A DNA stretch of 64,000 nt from NCBI RefSeq assembly GCF_019430885.1, contig NZ_JAHYBZ010000013.1:42281-106280 (forward strand), in the 5' to 3' direction. Position numbers and translations under genes: made by a program. Positions 41,104 to 50,004 of this stretch are shown one piece after another; positions within the stretch are counted from its first letter, which is position 1; each line of letters starts with the position of its first letter. Under the pieces are notes generated by a model. It was not told the origin of the DNA. It made no database searches and saw only the letters and a list, made by a program, of their open reading frames with translations. The DNA comes from Roseomonas alba. GTDB taxonomy: Bacteria; Pseudomonadota; Alphaproteobacteria; Acetobacterales; Acetobacteraceae.

Positions 41104-44003
41104 CAGCGGTCTCCCGTCGCGCGTTCGGCCGCGCGCTGGCCGCGCACGGATTGGTGCGCCAGGGCGACCAGCATCAGCAGCGTCGCGCCCACCACCAGCG
41201 CGAAGACGCCGATGTCGAAGATCAGCGCGCTCGCCATCGGTATCTTCCCGATGATCGGAAGCTCGGCGTAGGCGAAGTAGGTGGTCAGGAAGGGCCGCCC
41301 GAAGATCCAGGCGGCCAGCCCGGTCCCGGCGGCGAGCAGCAGGCCGAAGCCGAGCCAGCGCTGCGGCCGCAGCATGTGCAGGTGGTCCTCGGTCCAGTCC
41401 GTCCCGCCGATCATGTACATCAGCAGGATGGCGATCGCGACGATCATGCCGGCGGAGAATCCGCCCCCGGGCAGATCATGCCCGCGCAGCAGCAGGAAGA
41501 CCGCGACGATCAGCATGACGGGAAACAGCAGCCGCGACAGGGTGAAGGGAACCAGCAGCCAATCCGCCGTGGGCGTCGTCGCGTCGCCATGCAGCGCGCC
41601 GTCGCCCTGGTCGCGCTGCTGTTCCGGGACCTCCACGCTGTCCGGCGCGGGGCGGAAGCGGCGCAGCAGGGCATAGGTCGTCAGCGCCACGGCAGCGACG
41701 ACGAAGATCTCACCCAGCGTGTCGAAGCCGCGGAAGTCCACCAGGATGACGTTGACGACATTGGTGCCGCCGCCTTCAGTGTAGGCGCGTTCGAGGAAAT
41801 GCTGAGCCAGCAGTTCCGGCGGCGTGCGCGTCATCACTGCATAGGACAGCGCCGCAAGGCCCGCGCCCGACCCGATCGCGAGCGTCAGATCGCGCAGCCG
41901 GCGCCTCAGGCTCAGCACGTCCAATCCGCGCTCCCCCGGCACCTTGCGCCGCTGCGGCAGCCAGCGCAGGCCGAGCACCAGCAGCACGGTCGTCACCACC
42001 TCCACCGTAAGCTGCGTCAGCGCGAGATCGGGGGCGGAGAACCAGACGAAGGTGAGGCAGACGACGAGGCCCACCCCACCCAGAAGGATCACCGCCGCCA
42101 GCCGGTGGAATTTCGCCTGCCACGCCGTGCCGAGCGCGAAGGCCGCGCCCACCAGCCAGATCAGCACCAGCACCGGGTCCATCGGCGTGGCGGGCAGGTT
42201 GCCGGGTCCGAAGCCGCGCCACAGCACGGCGGAGACCCCGCCGAACAGGGCGATGCCGACGATCAGGCGAAGCTGCGGTTGCAGCCGGCGCGTGCCGAAG
42301 ATGTTCTCGAGTCGCCGGGCCAGGCGCCAGGACAGGAAGACCATCACGCGCTCGAAGATGCGTTCGGCATCGACGCCGCGCAGCAGAGGCGGACCATCGG
42401 CATCGCTGCGCAAATAGCCCTGCAGCAGGCGATACAGCAGGACGCCGCCGGCGAGCGCGATCACGCTCATCAGCAGCGGCAGGTTGAAGCCGTGCCAGAC
42501 GGCGAGGCTGTAGTAGGGCACCTCCGCCCCCAGCACGCCGCGCACGGCCAGGGCGAGATACGGCCCCACCGTCGCTGCCGGCAGCAGGCCGATCATGATG
42601 CAGACCAGCACCAGGATCTCGACCGGGAAGCGCATCCATCCCGCCGGTTCGTGCGGCGAACGCGGCAGGTCGGTCGCCGGCGGGCCGAAGAAGGCGCCAT
42701 GGATGAAGCGCAGGGAATAGGCGACGGAGAAGGCGCTCGCGGCCATCGCCGCGACGGGCAGGATCGTCAGCAGCGAGAATTCGCCCTGGGCGGACAGCGC
42801 CTCGGCGAAGAACATCTCCTTGGACAGGAAGCCGTTCAGCAGCGGCACGCCGGCCATGGCGGCCGCCGCGACGCCGGCCAGCCGTGCCGTGAAGGGCATG
42901 GTCTGGTTTAGCCCCGACAGGCGCCGGATGTCGCGCGTGCCCGTTTCATGGTCGATGATGCCCGCCGCCATGAACAACGAGCATTTGAACGCCGCGTGGT
43001 TGATGATGTGGAAGACGGCGGCGACCAGGGCCAGTTCGCTCTTCAGCCCCAGCAGCAGGGTGATCAGCCCCAGATGGCTGATGGTGGAATAGGCGAGCAG
43101 CCCCTTCAGGTCGTTCTGAAAGATGGCGATATAGGCGCCGACCAACATGGTGATCAGCCCGGCAAGGCCGATGATCCAGGTCCAGGCATCGGTGCCCGCC
43201 ATGACGGGCCACAGCCGCGCCAGCAGGAAGACCCCGGCCTTCACCAGCGTCGCCGAATGCAGATAGGCCGAGACCGGCGTGGGCGCGGCCATCGCACGCG
43301 GCAGCCAGAAATGGAATGGGAACTGCGCGCTCTTCGTCAGCGCCCCGAAGGCCACCAGCAGCAGCGCCGGCAGGTAGAGCGCATGCTCGCGGATCAGGTT
43401 CCCCGCGGTCAGCACCGTGTCGAGGTCATAGCTCCCGACGATATGCCCGATCAGCAGCACGCCGCCGAACAACGCCAGCCCACCCGCGCCGGTGATGGTC
43501 AGCGCCATGCGCGCCCCATCCCGTGCCGCCGCCGTATGGTGCCAATAGCCGATGAGGAGAAAGGAGAAGAGGCTCGTCAACTCCCAGAAGAAGGCGAGTT
43601 GGATCAGGTTCCCCGAGATCACCACCCCCATCATTGCCCCCATGAAGGCAAGCAGGAAGGCGAAGAAGCGCGGGACCGGATCCTCCTCGGACATGTAGTA
43701 GCGCGCATAGAGCACGACGAGCGCCCCGATGCCGCTGACCATGCCCGCAAACAGCCAGGCGAAGCCGTCCATGCGCAGGGTGAGGTTCAGCCCCTGCCCC
43801 GGCATCCAGGGAATTTCCGCTCGCAGGATCTCTCCCGCCGAAACCCCCGGATAGGCCATCCAGACGAGAGTCAGGCAGATCAGTGTCACCCCGCCCGCCA
43901 GCGCCGAGGCCGTGTCGCGTGCATGGGCCGGCAACAGCCCGGCCAAGATGGCCCCGATGAACGGTAGCCCGACCAGGGCGATCAGCAGCAGCGCGTCAGC
44001 CAT
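41103..44003 (-). CDS. mrpA: Mrp/Pha antiporter fused subunit A-B
   Basis: Large proton-channel subunit, 966 residues, about 20 membrane spans. The N-terminal 500 residues are NuoL-like: MDGFAWLFAGMVSGIGALVV, LIQLAFFWELTSLFSFLLIG (key Glu), LTKSAQFPFHFWLPRAM with the membrane Lys, and SHLGLITLLLGL. The middle holds the MbhD/MbhE-type segments (LTQLTVEVVTTVLLVLGLRW) and the C-terminal 150 residues are a fused MrpB domain (VMLIVAVFLLLRGHDLPGGG). The A-B fusion is the arrangement in rhizobial Pha systems. It follows the PtsN-like gene by 18 nt. Confidence 0.95.
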   Translation of the reverse strand: MADALLLIALVGLPFIGAILAGLLPAHARDTASALAGGVTLICLTLVWMAYPGVSAGEILRAEIPWMPGQGLNLTLRMDGFAWLFAGMVSGIGALVVLYARYYMSEEDPVPRFFAFLLAFMGAMMGVVISGNLIQLAFFWELTSLFSFLLIGYWHHTAAARDGARMALTITGAGGLALFGGVLLIGHIVGSYDLDTVLTAGNLIREHALYLPALLLVAFGALTKSAQFPFHFWLPRAMAAPTPVSAYLHSATLVKAGVFLLARLWPVMAGTDAWTWIIGLAGLITMLVGAYIAIFQNDLKGLLAYSTISHLGLITLLLGLKSELALVAAVFHIINHAAFKCSLFMAAGIIDHETGTRDIRRLSGLNQTMPFTARLAGVAAAAMAGVPLLNGFLSKEMFFAEALSAQGEFSLLTILPVAAMAASAFSVAYSLRFIHGAFFGPPATDLPRSPHEPAGWMRFPVEILVLVCIMIGLLPAATVGPYLALAVRGVLGAEVPYYSLAVWHGFNLPLLMSVIALAGGVLLYRLLQGYLRSDADGPPLLRGVDAERIFERVMVFLSWRLARRLENIFGTRRLQPQLRLIVGIALFGGVSAVLWRGFGPGNLPATPMDPVLVLIWLVGAAFALGTAWQAKFHRLAAVILLGGVGLVVCLTFVWFSAPDLALTQLTVEVVTTVLLVLGLRWLPQRRKVPGERGLDVLSLRRRLRDLTLAIGSGAGLAALSYAVMTRTPPELLAQHFLERAYTEGGGTNVVNVILVDFRGFDTLGEIFVVAAVALTTYALLRRFRPAPDSVEVPEQQRDQGDGALHGDATTPTADWLLVPFTLSRLLFPVMLIVAVFLLLRGHDLPGGGFSAGMIVAIAILLMYMIGGTDWTEDHLHMLRPQRWLGFGLLLAAGTGLAAWIFGRPFLTTYFAYAELPIIGKIPMASALIFDIGVFALVVGATLLMLVALAHQSVRGQRAAERATGDR

Positions 44004-44021
44004 CGAACCGCCGGACCCACC

Positions 44022-44498
44022 TCACGCCCCGTCCCCTTCGCCCGATGGCGCATCGTATCGATTGAGCAGTGACACCACCTCCTCGGCCGATTCGGCGTGA
44101 CGGAGCTGCCGCAGCGCCTGCGGCTCGCGCAACGCACGGCATGTGTCGGACAGGGCGGGGAGGAAGCCCTCCGCCTCGGCTTCCGGCCACAGCACCAGGA
44201 TGACGAGATCGACCGGCTCCTCGTCGCGCGCCTCGTAGTCGATCGGCTTGCGCAACCGCGCGAAGAGCAGGACTGGCGGGGCATCGCCCTTCAGTCGCGC
44301 ATGCGGCAGGGCCACGCCGCGCCCGAGGCCCGTGGACCCCAACGCCTCGCGGTCCTGCAGGGCCTTGAGGATCTCCCCGCTCGGCCGGCCCAGGCGGGGC
44401 GCGGCCTGCTCCGCCAGATCCTGCAACAGGGCACGCTTATTTCCGGCCCCCAGGTCGAGGATGACATCCGCAGCCGAGATCCGGTCCGAGATCCCCAT
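44022..44498 (-). CDS. ptsN: PTS EIIA-Ntr-like protein (PtsN family)
   Basis: EIIA domain of the nitrogen-related phosphotransferase system, 158 residues, close to E. coli PtsN (163). The phospho-accepting histidine is H66 in GVALPHARL. DLVILVLWPEAEAEGFLPAL follows as in PtsN/FruA-type domains, and SAEEVVSLLNRY is the usual last helix. ATG 44498 follows AGGAAGGA; an upstream in-frame start at 44543 is less likely. It is the first gene of the Mrp antiporter operon. EIIA-Ntr proteins elsewhere control K+ transport by protein contacts, so it may couple antiporter activity to phosphorylation state. The symbol is by family; this may be a second copy. Confidence 0.87.
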   Translation of the reverse strand: MGISDRISAADVILDLGAGNKRALLQDLAEQAAPRLGRPSGEILKALQDREALGSTGLGRGVALPHARLKGDAPPVLLFARLRKPIDYEARDEEPVDLVILVLWPEAEAEGFLPALSDTCRALREPQALRQLRHAESAEEVVSLLNRYDAPSGEGDGA

Positions 44499-44603
44499 TC
44501 CTTCCTCCAGGCCAGATGAACGCGCGAGGGCATACTGCACCACGGCGCGGCGCTTGGGTGCGGCCTACCAAGGGGGAAGGAGCGTGACAACCTTGGGGTG
44601 ATC

Positions 44604-44670
44604 AAGAAGGGGAGGGGCTCTGCCCTTCCCGAGCCCTCCCCGCCAAAGGCCGAAAGGCCCTTAGGAACCT
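44604..44670 (+). repeat. GC-rich dispersed repeat copy
   Basis: GGAGGGGCTC and GAGCCCTCCC (44611-44640) give a 7-bp stem; the tail has CGCCAAAGGCC and a GGCCnnTTAGGAACC-type ending. The same order of modules is found at 24601-24652 (reverse), 37024-37090 and 59531-59592. It fills the gap between hyuB pair 2 and the ptsN-like gene. Confidence 0.7.
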
Positions 44671-44719
44671 CCATTTGGCGTTCGGCACGACGGTTGGGTC
44701 CGGTGCCCCTCTGGTTTCG

Positions 44720-46357
44720 CTAATCCGCGGCCAGCAGCCCCAACTGCCTGTCCCGCGCCGCATCGGCGGCGTCGCGCAGCGCGGGGTCGCCATATCCGCC
44801 GCCGCCGCCCGAGGACAGCAGGATCAGATCCCCCTTGCGCAGCGCGACATCGTCCTTCGACCGCACGGCGATGGTCTCGTTGCCGCGATGGATGATGCAG
44901 GATCCGACCGCGCCCGGCCCCCCGCCCGCCATGCCGGGGGCGGGGATGCGGAAGCGATCCGCATAAATGGCGAGCCGCACCCCTTCCTCAAGAATGCGAT
45001 AGGCACGTACCGACCCCAGCCCGCCGCGATGTTGTCCGGCACCGCCGCTGCCGGGGCGCAGCGCATAGGCCTCGATGCGGAAGAAGTCGTAGTCGGCGTC
45101 GATCTGCTCGACGGGCGTGTTGGTGCAGTTGGACAACGGTCCGGCGACGGCATCGCAGCCGTCGTTGCGCGGGGAGGCGCCATAGCCCCCGTCGCGCAGC
45201 TCGATGAAGACCCTGTACCGCCCATCCTTCAGATGGCTGAGGCAGAAGCCCGTGGTGCAGTCGTATCCCGGCGCGACGGCATGGTCGGGGTTGGCCTGGC
45301 CGAGCGCCTTCAGCACCACATCATAGGCACGGAAGGACGCCTCCATGCGCGCGCGCACCGGCGCCGGCGGATTGGGGTTCAGCAGCGACCCCTTGGGCGC
45401 GCTGATCGTCACGGCGCGGGACGCGCCTTCGTTGAACGGCACATCCCCGCCGGTCAGCACCGCCTTCACGCAGGCCAATACTGCCGAGACGGTAGAGGCG
45501 AAGGGCGCGTTCATATGCGTCTTCACCTGCGGCGCCGTGCCGGCGAAATCGACATGCAGGTCGTCGCCCTTGACCGTCAGCGTCACGCGTACCGGCAGCG
45601 GTTTGTCGGTCAGGCCGTCATCGTCGACGGCATCCTCGGCGGTGTAGGTGCCGTCCGGGATGGCGGCGATCGCCGCGCGCACGCGGCGTTCGGTATAGGC
45701 GATCATCTCTGCCATCGCCTCGCGCACCGTGGAGGCGGAATACTTGTCACACATTTCCGTCACCCGCGCCGCGCCCACGGCGCAGGCGGCGAACTGGGAA
45801 TCGATATCACCCAGCGTCTGCTCCGGCACACGGATATTGGCGCCGATGAAGCGGCGCAGCGGCCCTTCGTCGTTCCAGTCGGTCGTGAGGTTGTACTTGC
45901 TGGGCGGGATGACCAGCCCTTCCTGGTAGAAGTCGGTCGCGCTCGAATTCAGCCCCGGCGCGCCGCCGCCGACATCGAGGTGGTGTGCCACCGCCGCGCT
46001 GAACCCGACGATCGCGCCATCATGGAAGATCGGCACGAAGATCAGGATGTCCTGCAGGTGGTGCGCCCCGTGATAGGGGTGATTGCAGATGTAGAAATCG
46101 CCTTCCTTCAGCGTGTGCACCGGATAGAGCGCGGCGCAGGATCGGAAGGTGATGGACAGCGAGCCCACCAGCATCGGGATCAGCTCGTCGCTCTGCGCCA
46201 CCGCATTGCCCTCAGCATCCAGGATGCCGGTCGAAGCATCCTTGCCATCGCGCACGATGGGCGAATAGGCGGAGCGGTAGAGCTTGATGCCCATTTCCCG
46301 CGCCGCGGAGAGCAGCGCCTGGCTGATGACCGCCTGGTCGACCGGGTTGAGGGTCAT
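44720..46357 (-). CDS. hydantoinase B/oxoprolinase family protein (pair 2)
   Basis: HyuB-type subunit, 545 residues. It opens LNPVDQAVISQALLSAAREM, has CNHPYHGAHHLQD and AAVAHHLDVGGGAPG in the metal-binding region at about 90-135, and ends with SSGGGGGYGDPALRD, the glycine-rich signature. Clearly diverged from pair 1 (first 40 residues and ligand loops differ), so a different substrate is likely. ATG 46357 overlaps the hyuA stop by 4 nt (ATGA). Last gene of a unit with an alpha/beta hydrolase and HyuA; ring opening of a hydantoin- or pyrrolidone-like amide is the likely reaction class. Confidence 0.92.
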   Translation of the reverse strand: MTLNPVDQAVISQALLSAAREMGIKLYRSAYSPIVRDGKDASTGILDAEGNAVAQSDELIPMLVGSLSITFRSCAALYPVHTLKEGDFYICNHPYHGAHHLQDILIFVPIFHDGAIVGFSAAVAHHLDVGGGAPGLNSSATDFYQEGLVIPPSKYNLTTDWNDEGPLRRFIGANIRVPEQTLGDIDSQFAACAVGAARVTEMCDKYSASTVREAMAEMIAYTERRVRAAIAAIPDGTYTAEDAVDDDGLTDKPLPVRVTLTVKGDDLHVDFAGTAPQVKTHMNAPFASTVSAVLACVKAVLTGGDVPFNEGASRAVTISAPKGSLLNPNPPAPVRARMEASFRAYDVVLKALGQANPDHAVAPGYDCTTGFCLSHLKDGRYRVFIELRDGGYGASPRNDGCDAVAGPLSNCTNTPVEQIDADYDFFRIEAYALRPGSGGAGQHRGGLGSVRAYRILEEGVRLAIYADRFRIPAPGMAGGGPGAVGSCIIHRGNETIAVRSKDDVALRKGDLILLSSGGGGGYGDPALRDAADAARDRQLGLLAAD

Positions 46358-48375
46358 GCGCCCCTCCGCAGGATGAGGTTGCCGGATGGGTCGGTGGCGG
46401 CGGTCCAGCCTTCGGGCACATAGACCATGGCGGTCAGGTCCTGCAGCGCCAGCGGGCCCGCGACAGGATCCGCGCCGATCGCCGCGCGCGCCATGCGGCG
46501 GGCGGGACGATCGCGCCCGCCATCGAAGATCGTCGCCGCCGTTTCCGGCACGGTCAGCGGCGGGCCGGCGATCTCGGCGAGGCTCGGCACCGTCCCGTGC
46601 GGCACATGCAGGCCGACGCGATAGGAGACGATCTCCACCGGCCGCACCTGCCCCACCGCGCCGAGACGATAGATGCGCCGATGTTCCGCCGCGAAGGCAT
46701 CGAGCAGGGCTTCCGTCGTCAGCGTCGCGAGGCCGCCGAGATCGAGCGGCACCGGGATCTCAAAGGCCTGCCCGACATAGCGCATTTCGAGCACCGCCTC
46801 GGGGTGCCGATCCGCGCCGAGGCTGATGGCGTCCGCGCGCCGATGCAGACCCGACAGCATCTCCTCCAGTGTCGCCCGCACCGCCTCCGGCGCGCCCACA
46901 TCGAGAGCGGTGCGCCGCGTCAGGCTGTCATAGAGGCTGTAATCCGCCGCCAGCAGCCCATAGGCCGAGATGACGCCGGCATTGGGCGGGACGACGACGG
47001 TGTCGATGGCCAGGGCCTCGGCGACGGCCGCCGCGTGCAGCGGCCCGGCGCCGCCGAAGGGCACCAGCGCATAGTCGCGCGGGTCGCGCCCGCGGCTGGT
47101 GCTGACCAGCCGGATGGCCGAGACGATGTTCGCCACCGCGATCTGGATGGCGCTGTCGGCCAGCGTCTCGACCGACATGCCGAGCTCCGCGGCGAGCGGC
47201 TCATAGGCCTTGCGCGCCGCGCCGGCATCCAACGGCAGTGCGCCGGCGAGCTTCGCATCCGACGGCAGCCGCCCGCAGATCACATGCGCATCGGTCAGCG
47301 TCGGCTGCGTGCCGCCGCGGCCATAGCAGGCCGGGCCAGGATCGGCGCCGGCGCTGCGCGGACCCACGCGCAGCAGCCCGCCATCATCCACCCAGACCAG
47401 GGAGCCGCCGCCCGCCCCGATGGTGGTGATGTCGACCATGGGCATCAGAACCGGCAGCGTATCGACGCGCGCCTCGCGTGTCAGTTCCGGCCTTCCGTCC
47501 TGCACCAGGCAGACATCGGCCGAGGTCCCGCCGATATCGAGGGTGATGATGTCGCGATGCCCGGACAGCGCCGCCTGGCGGATCGCGCCGGTCACGCCCG
47601 CCGCCGGCCCGGACAGCAGCGCCGTCACGGCGTTGCGCCGGATCGCCGCGGCCGGCACGCGCCCGCCATTGGACTGCATCATGGAGAAGCGGCCGGCAAA
47701 GCCGCCTTCCGCGAGCCGCGCCTCGATCCGCCGCAGATAGGCGTCGAGCACCGGCTGCACATAGGCGGCGAGCGTCGCCGTGCTGGTGCGTTCGTATTCG
47801 CGGAACTCGCGCGTCACATCGACCGAACAGGTCACCGGAAGGCCTGGGCGGTGTTCCGCCAGCCAATCCGCGATGGCCCGTTCATGCGCCGGATTGGCGA
47901 AGGAATTCAGCAGGCAGATGGCGACCGCACCATGCTGGCCCTCGTCCAGGAAGCGCGCCAGAACCGGGCCGAAAACAGCCATGTCGAGGTCGCGGGCAAT
48001 GCCGCCGTCGCTGACGGTGCGCTCCGGCACTTCCAGCGTGTCGTAGCGCGGCACCAGCGGATCGGGCTTGCGGTAGAAGATGTCGAAAAGCTGCTCGCGA
48101 TCCTGGCGGCGGAGCTGCAGCACGTCGCGAAAGCCCTCGGTGGTCAGCAGGGCAAGGCGCGAGCCCTTGCGTTCCAGCACCGCATTCGTCGCGACGGTGG
48201 ATCCGTGCGCGAGATCCGCCATGCCATCCAGCGGAATGCCCGCGGCGGCGATGGCATCGAAGACGCCGCGATCCGGTTCGCGCGGCGTGCTCGGCACCTT
48301 GGTCAGGCGGACGCCGGTTTCGTCGATGCAGACCAGGTCGGTGAAGGTGCCGCCGATCTCGACGCCGACCTTCAC
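46354..48375 (-). CDS. hydantoinase A/oxoprolinase family protein (pair 2)
   Basis: HyuA-type subunit, 673 residues, partner of the next gene. VKVGVEIGGTFTDLVCID at the start is the ATP-binding loop; ITLDIGGTSADVCLV near 275, GAGGGSLVWVDDGG and SAGADPGPACYGRGG follow. REFREYERTSTATLAAYVQP matches the HyuA linker. The start is a GTG at 48375 overlapping the TGA of the upstream hydrolase gene (GTGA); upstream in-frame codons are a shadow of that gene. All domains are intact. Confidence 0.92.
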   Translation of the reverse strand: MKVGVEIGGTFTDLVCIDETGVRLTKVPSTPREPDRGVFDAIAAAGIPLDGMADLAHGSTVATNAVLERKGSRLALLTTEGFRDVLQLRRQDREQLFDIFYRKPDPLVPRYDTLEVPERTVSDGGIARDLDMAVFGPVLARFLDEGQHGAVAICLLNSFANPAHERAIADWLAEHRPGLPVTCSVDVTREFREYERTSTATLAAYVQPVLDAYLRRIEARLAEGGFAGRFSMMQSNGGRVPAAAIRRNAVTALLSGPAAGVTGAIRQAALSGHRDIITLDIGGTSADVCLVQDGRPELTREARVDTLPVLMPMVDITTIGAGGGSLVWVDDGGLLRVGPRSAGADPGPACYGRGGTQPTLTDAHVICGRLPSDAKLAGALPLDAGAARKAYEPLAAELGMSVETLADSAIQIAVANIVSAIRLVSTSRGRDPRDYALVPFGGAGPLHAAAVAEALAIDTVVVPPNAGVISAYGLLAADYSLYDSLTRRTALDVGAPEAVRATLEEMLSGLHRRADAISLGADRHPEAVLEMRYVGQAFEIPVPLDLGGLATLTTEALLDAFAAEHRRIYRLGAVGQVRPVEIVSYRVGLHVPHGTVPSLAEIAGPPLTVPETAATIFDGGRDRPARRMARAAIGADPVAGPLALQDLTAMVYVPEGWTAATDPSGNLILRRGA

Positions 48376-49307
48376 GCCAGATGCTCCCGGAGGAAGGCAC
48401 AGAGTGCCGCGAATTCCGCGCGACCCTGGCTGCCGGCCTCGCGCATGCGCAGGAAGCCGTGCAGCATCCGCCGCGCCTCGCGATAGCTCACCCAGACGCC
48501 TTCGAGCGCCAGCCGCCCCGCGAATTCCCGCCCGTCGTCGCGCAGCGGGTCGAATTCCGCCGTGTGGATGAAGGTTGGCGGCAGGCCGGAGAGATCCGGT
48601 GCCTTCAGTGGTGCCGCATAGGGATCGGCGGCAAAGCGCCAGCCCGAGAAATAGATGTCGTTGTAGTAGATCATGCTCTCGGTCGTCAGGGACGGCCCGT
48701 CCTTGCTCTCGATGTAGGAGGGTAGGATCGGATCGGCGCCCAGCGTCGGGTAGACCAGCGCCTGCGCGGCGATCGCCGGCCCGCCGCGGTCCCGTGCCGC
48801 CAGGCAGCAGGCCGCGCTGAGGCTGCCGCCGGCGCTGTCGCCGCACAGCGCGATGCGCGCACCATCCACGCCGATCTCACCGCCCTGCGCCGCCAGCCAG
48901 GACAGGACGCCAAAGGAATCGTTGAAGGCGGCAGGGAAGGGATGCTCGGGTGTCAGCCGGTAGTCCACACTAACCACCGCCGCGCCGGTCTGGTCGCACA
49001 GGCCCCAGGCATTGCTGTCGGAGGAATCGAGATCGCCCAGCATGAAGCCGCCGCCATGCAGGTAGACGATGGCCGGTGCGCCCGCTTCCTGCCCGTCCCT
49101 GCGGTAGATGCGCACCGGCACCGCATGGTCCGGCGTCGGGACGATGCGATCCTCGGTGAGGATGTGTGCCGGGCGGGGGATCGCGATGGCATTGGTGTAG
49201 CGCGTCCAGTTCGCGCGCTTCTCCGCCGGCGTCTTCGCCGGCGCCATCAGCACGCGGGCCGCGAGCAGCGGCTTCATGTCAGGGTGAATCTCGCTCTCGT
49301 CCCGCAT
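48372..49307 (-). CDS. alpha/beta hydrolase, hormone-sensitive-lipase family
   Basis: Esterase or amidase of the HSL family (family IV), 311 residues. The oxyanion motif HGGGF is at 84-88, the nucleophile S158 is in GDSAGG, and the triad completes with D253 (EFDPLRD) and H283 (LHGFL). No signal peptide, so cytoplasmic. ATG 49307 is preferred over an in-frame start at 49364 that overlaps the divergent promoter. It heads the unit with HyuA and HyuB; it may cleave an ester or open a lactone formed in that pathway. Divergent from the XRE-cupin regulator, 103-bp gap. Confidence 0.92.
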   Translation of the reverse strand: MRDESEIHPDMKPLLAARVLMAPAKTPAEKRANWTRYTNAIAIPRPAHILTEDRIVPTPDHAVPVRIYRRDGQEAGAPAIVYLHGGGFMLGDLDSSDSNAWGLCDQTGAAVVSVDYRLTPEHPFPAAFNDSFGVLSWLAAQGGEIGVDGARIALCGDSAGGSLSAACCLAARDRGGPAIAAQALVYPTLGADPILPSYIESKDGPSLTTESMIYYNDIYFSGWRFAADPYAAPLKAPDLSGLPPTFIHTAEFDPLRDDGREFAGRLALEGVWVSYREARRMLHGFLRMREAGSQGRAEFAALCAFLREHLA

Positions 49308-49329
49308 CCTCGTCACACTCCGGCCTGTT

Positions 49330-49347
49330 CCGTGAAGTGGGTCACGG
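49330..49347. promoter_or_regulatory. inverted repeat in divergent promoter
   Basis: CCGTGA and TCACGG are perfect arms separated by 6 nt. It lies 23 nt upstream of the hydrolase start and 64 nt upstream of the XRE-cupin start, a likely operator for that regulator controlling both directions. Confidence 0.45.
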
Positions 49348-49369
49348 CTTCTTCGGCTGTTCAAGGGTG

Positions 49370-49377
49370 AATTTCAC
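49370..49377 (+). promoter_or_regulatory. AATTTCAC motif before XRE-cupin gene
   Basis: AATTTCAC, within the self-complementary TGAATTTCA context, lies 34 nt before the regulator start at 49411. The same octamer occurs upstream of the Pot-like ATPase gene at 55181-55188, in an A/T-rich patch unusual for this genome. A shared regulator site is suggested, not shown. Confidence 0.4.
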
Positions 49378-49410
49378 TGTTATGAATGTTTGCGGAGACA
49401 TTTCACGCGC

Positions 49411-50001
49411 ATGGAATCTTCGACGAGCCGCGCCATCGACCCTATCGACGCCTCGGTGGGCGGGCGCGTGCGGCAATTGCGCCGCCAGCGCGACTTGTCG
49501 CTGCAGCAGGTCGCCGAGCGAGCGGACCTCTCCGTCGGCTTCCTGAGCCAGATCGAGCGCGGCCTCTCCTCGCCCTCCCTGCGCGACCTCATCCGCGTCG
49601 CGACGGCACTCGAAACCGATCTCGGCACGCTGTTCGAAGGTGCGGGCACCACGGCGTCGGCGGGCGGTTCCATCGTCACCCGGCCCGCCGAGCGGCAGGA
49701 AGTCGCCTTCCACGAAGGCATCACCAAGCAGCTTCTGACGCCGCATGGCGATGCCTCGCTGCGGCTCTACATGATCACGCTGGAACCCAATGGCCGCACC
49801 GGGGAAGCCCTCTACAGCCATGCCGGGGAGGAAGCCGGCGTCGTGCTCCAGGGTCGCCTGCTGCTGACCGTCGAGACCATCGACCACCTGCTGCAGGAAG
49901 GCGACAGCTTCCGCTTCCGCAGCGACCGTCCGCACCGCTTCTCCAATGCCTCCGGCATGGTGACGCGCGTGCTGTGGGTGAACACCCTGCCGACAGGCTG
50001 A
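49411..50001 (+). CDS. XRE-family regulator with cupin domain
   Basis: DNA-binding regulator of 196 residues. The helix-turn-helix is at about 20-75 (VRQLRRQRDLSLQQVAERAD, then LSVGFLSQIERGLSSPSL), and a cupin sensor domain follows (HAGEEAGVVLQGRLLLTV, SFRFRSDRPHRFSN). This two-domain form is found in PuuR-like regulators of polyamine and amine use. ATG 49411 is used; a TTG at 49390 would extend it by seven residues. The next gene, an FAD amine-oxidase-like enzyme, starts 3 nt later, and a Pot-like transporter converges from downstream, consistent with control of amine uptake and oxidation. Confidence 0.9.
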   Translation: MESSTSRAIDPIDASVGGRVRQLRRQRDLSLQQVAERADLSVGFLSQIERGLSSPSLRDLIRVATALETDLGTLFEGAGTTASAGGSIVTRPAERQEVAFHEGITKQLLTPHGDASLRLYMITLEPNGRTGEALYSHAGEEAGVVLQGRLLLTVETIDHLLQEGDSFRFRSDRPHRFSNASGMVTRVLWVNTLPTG

Positions 50002-50004
50002 CCG

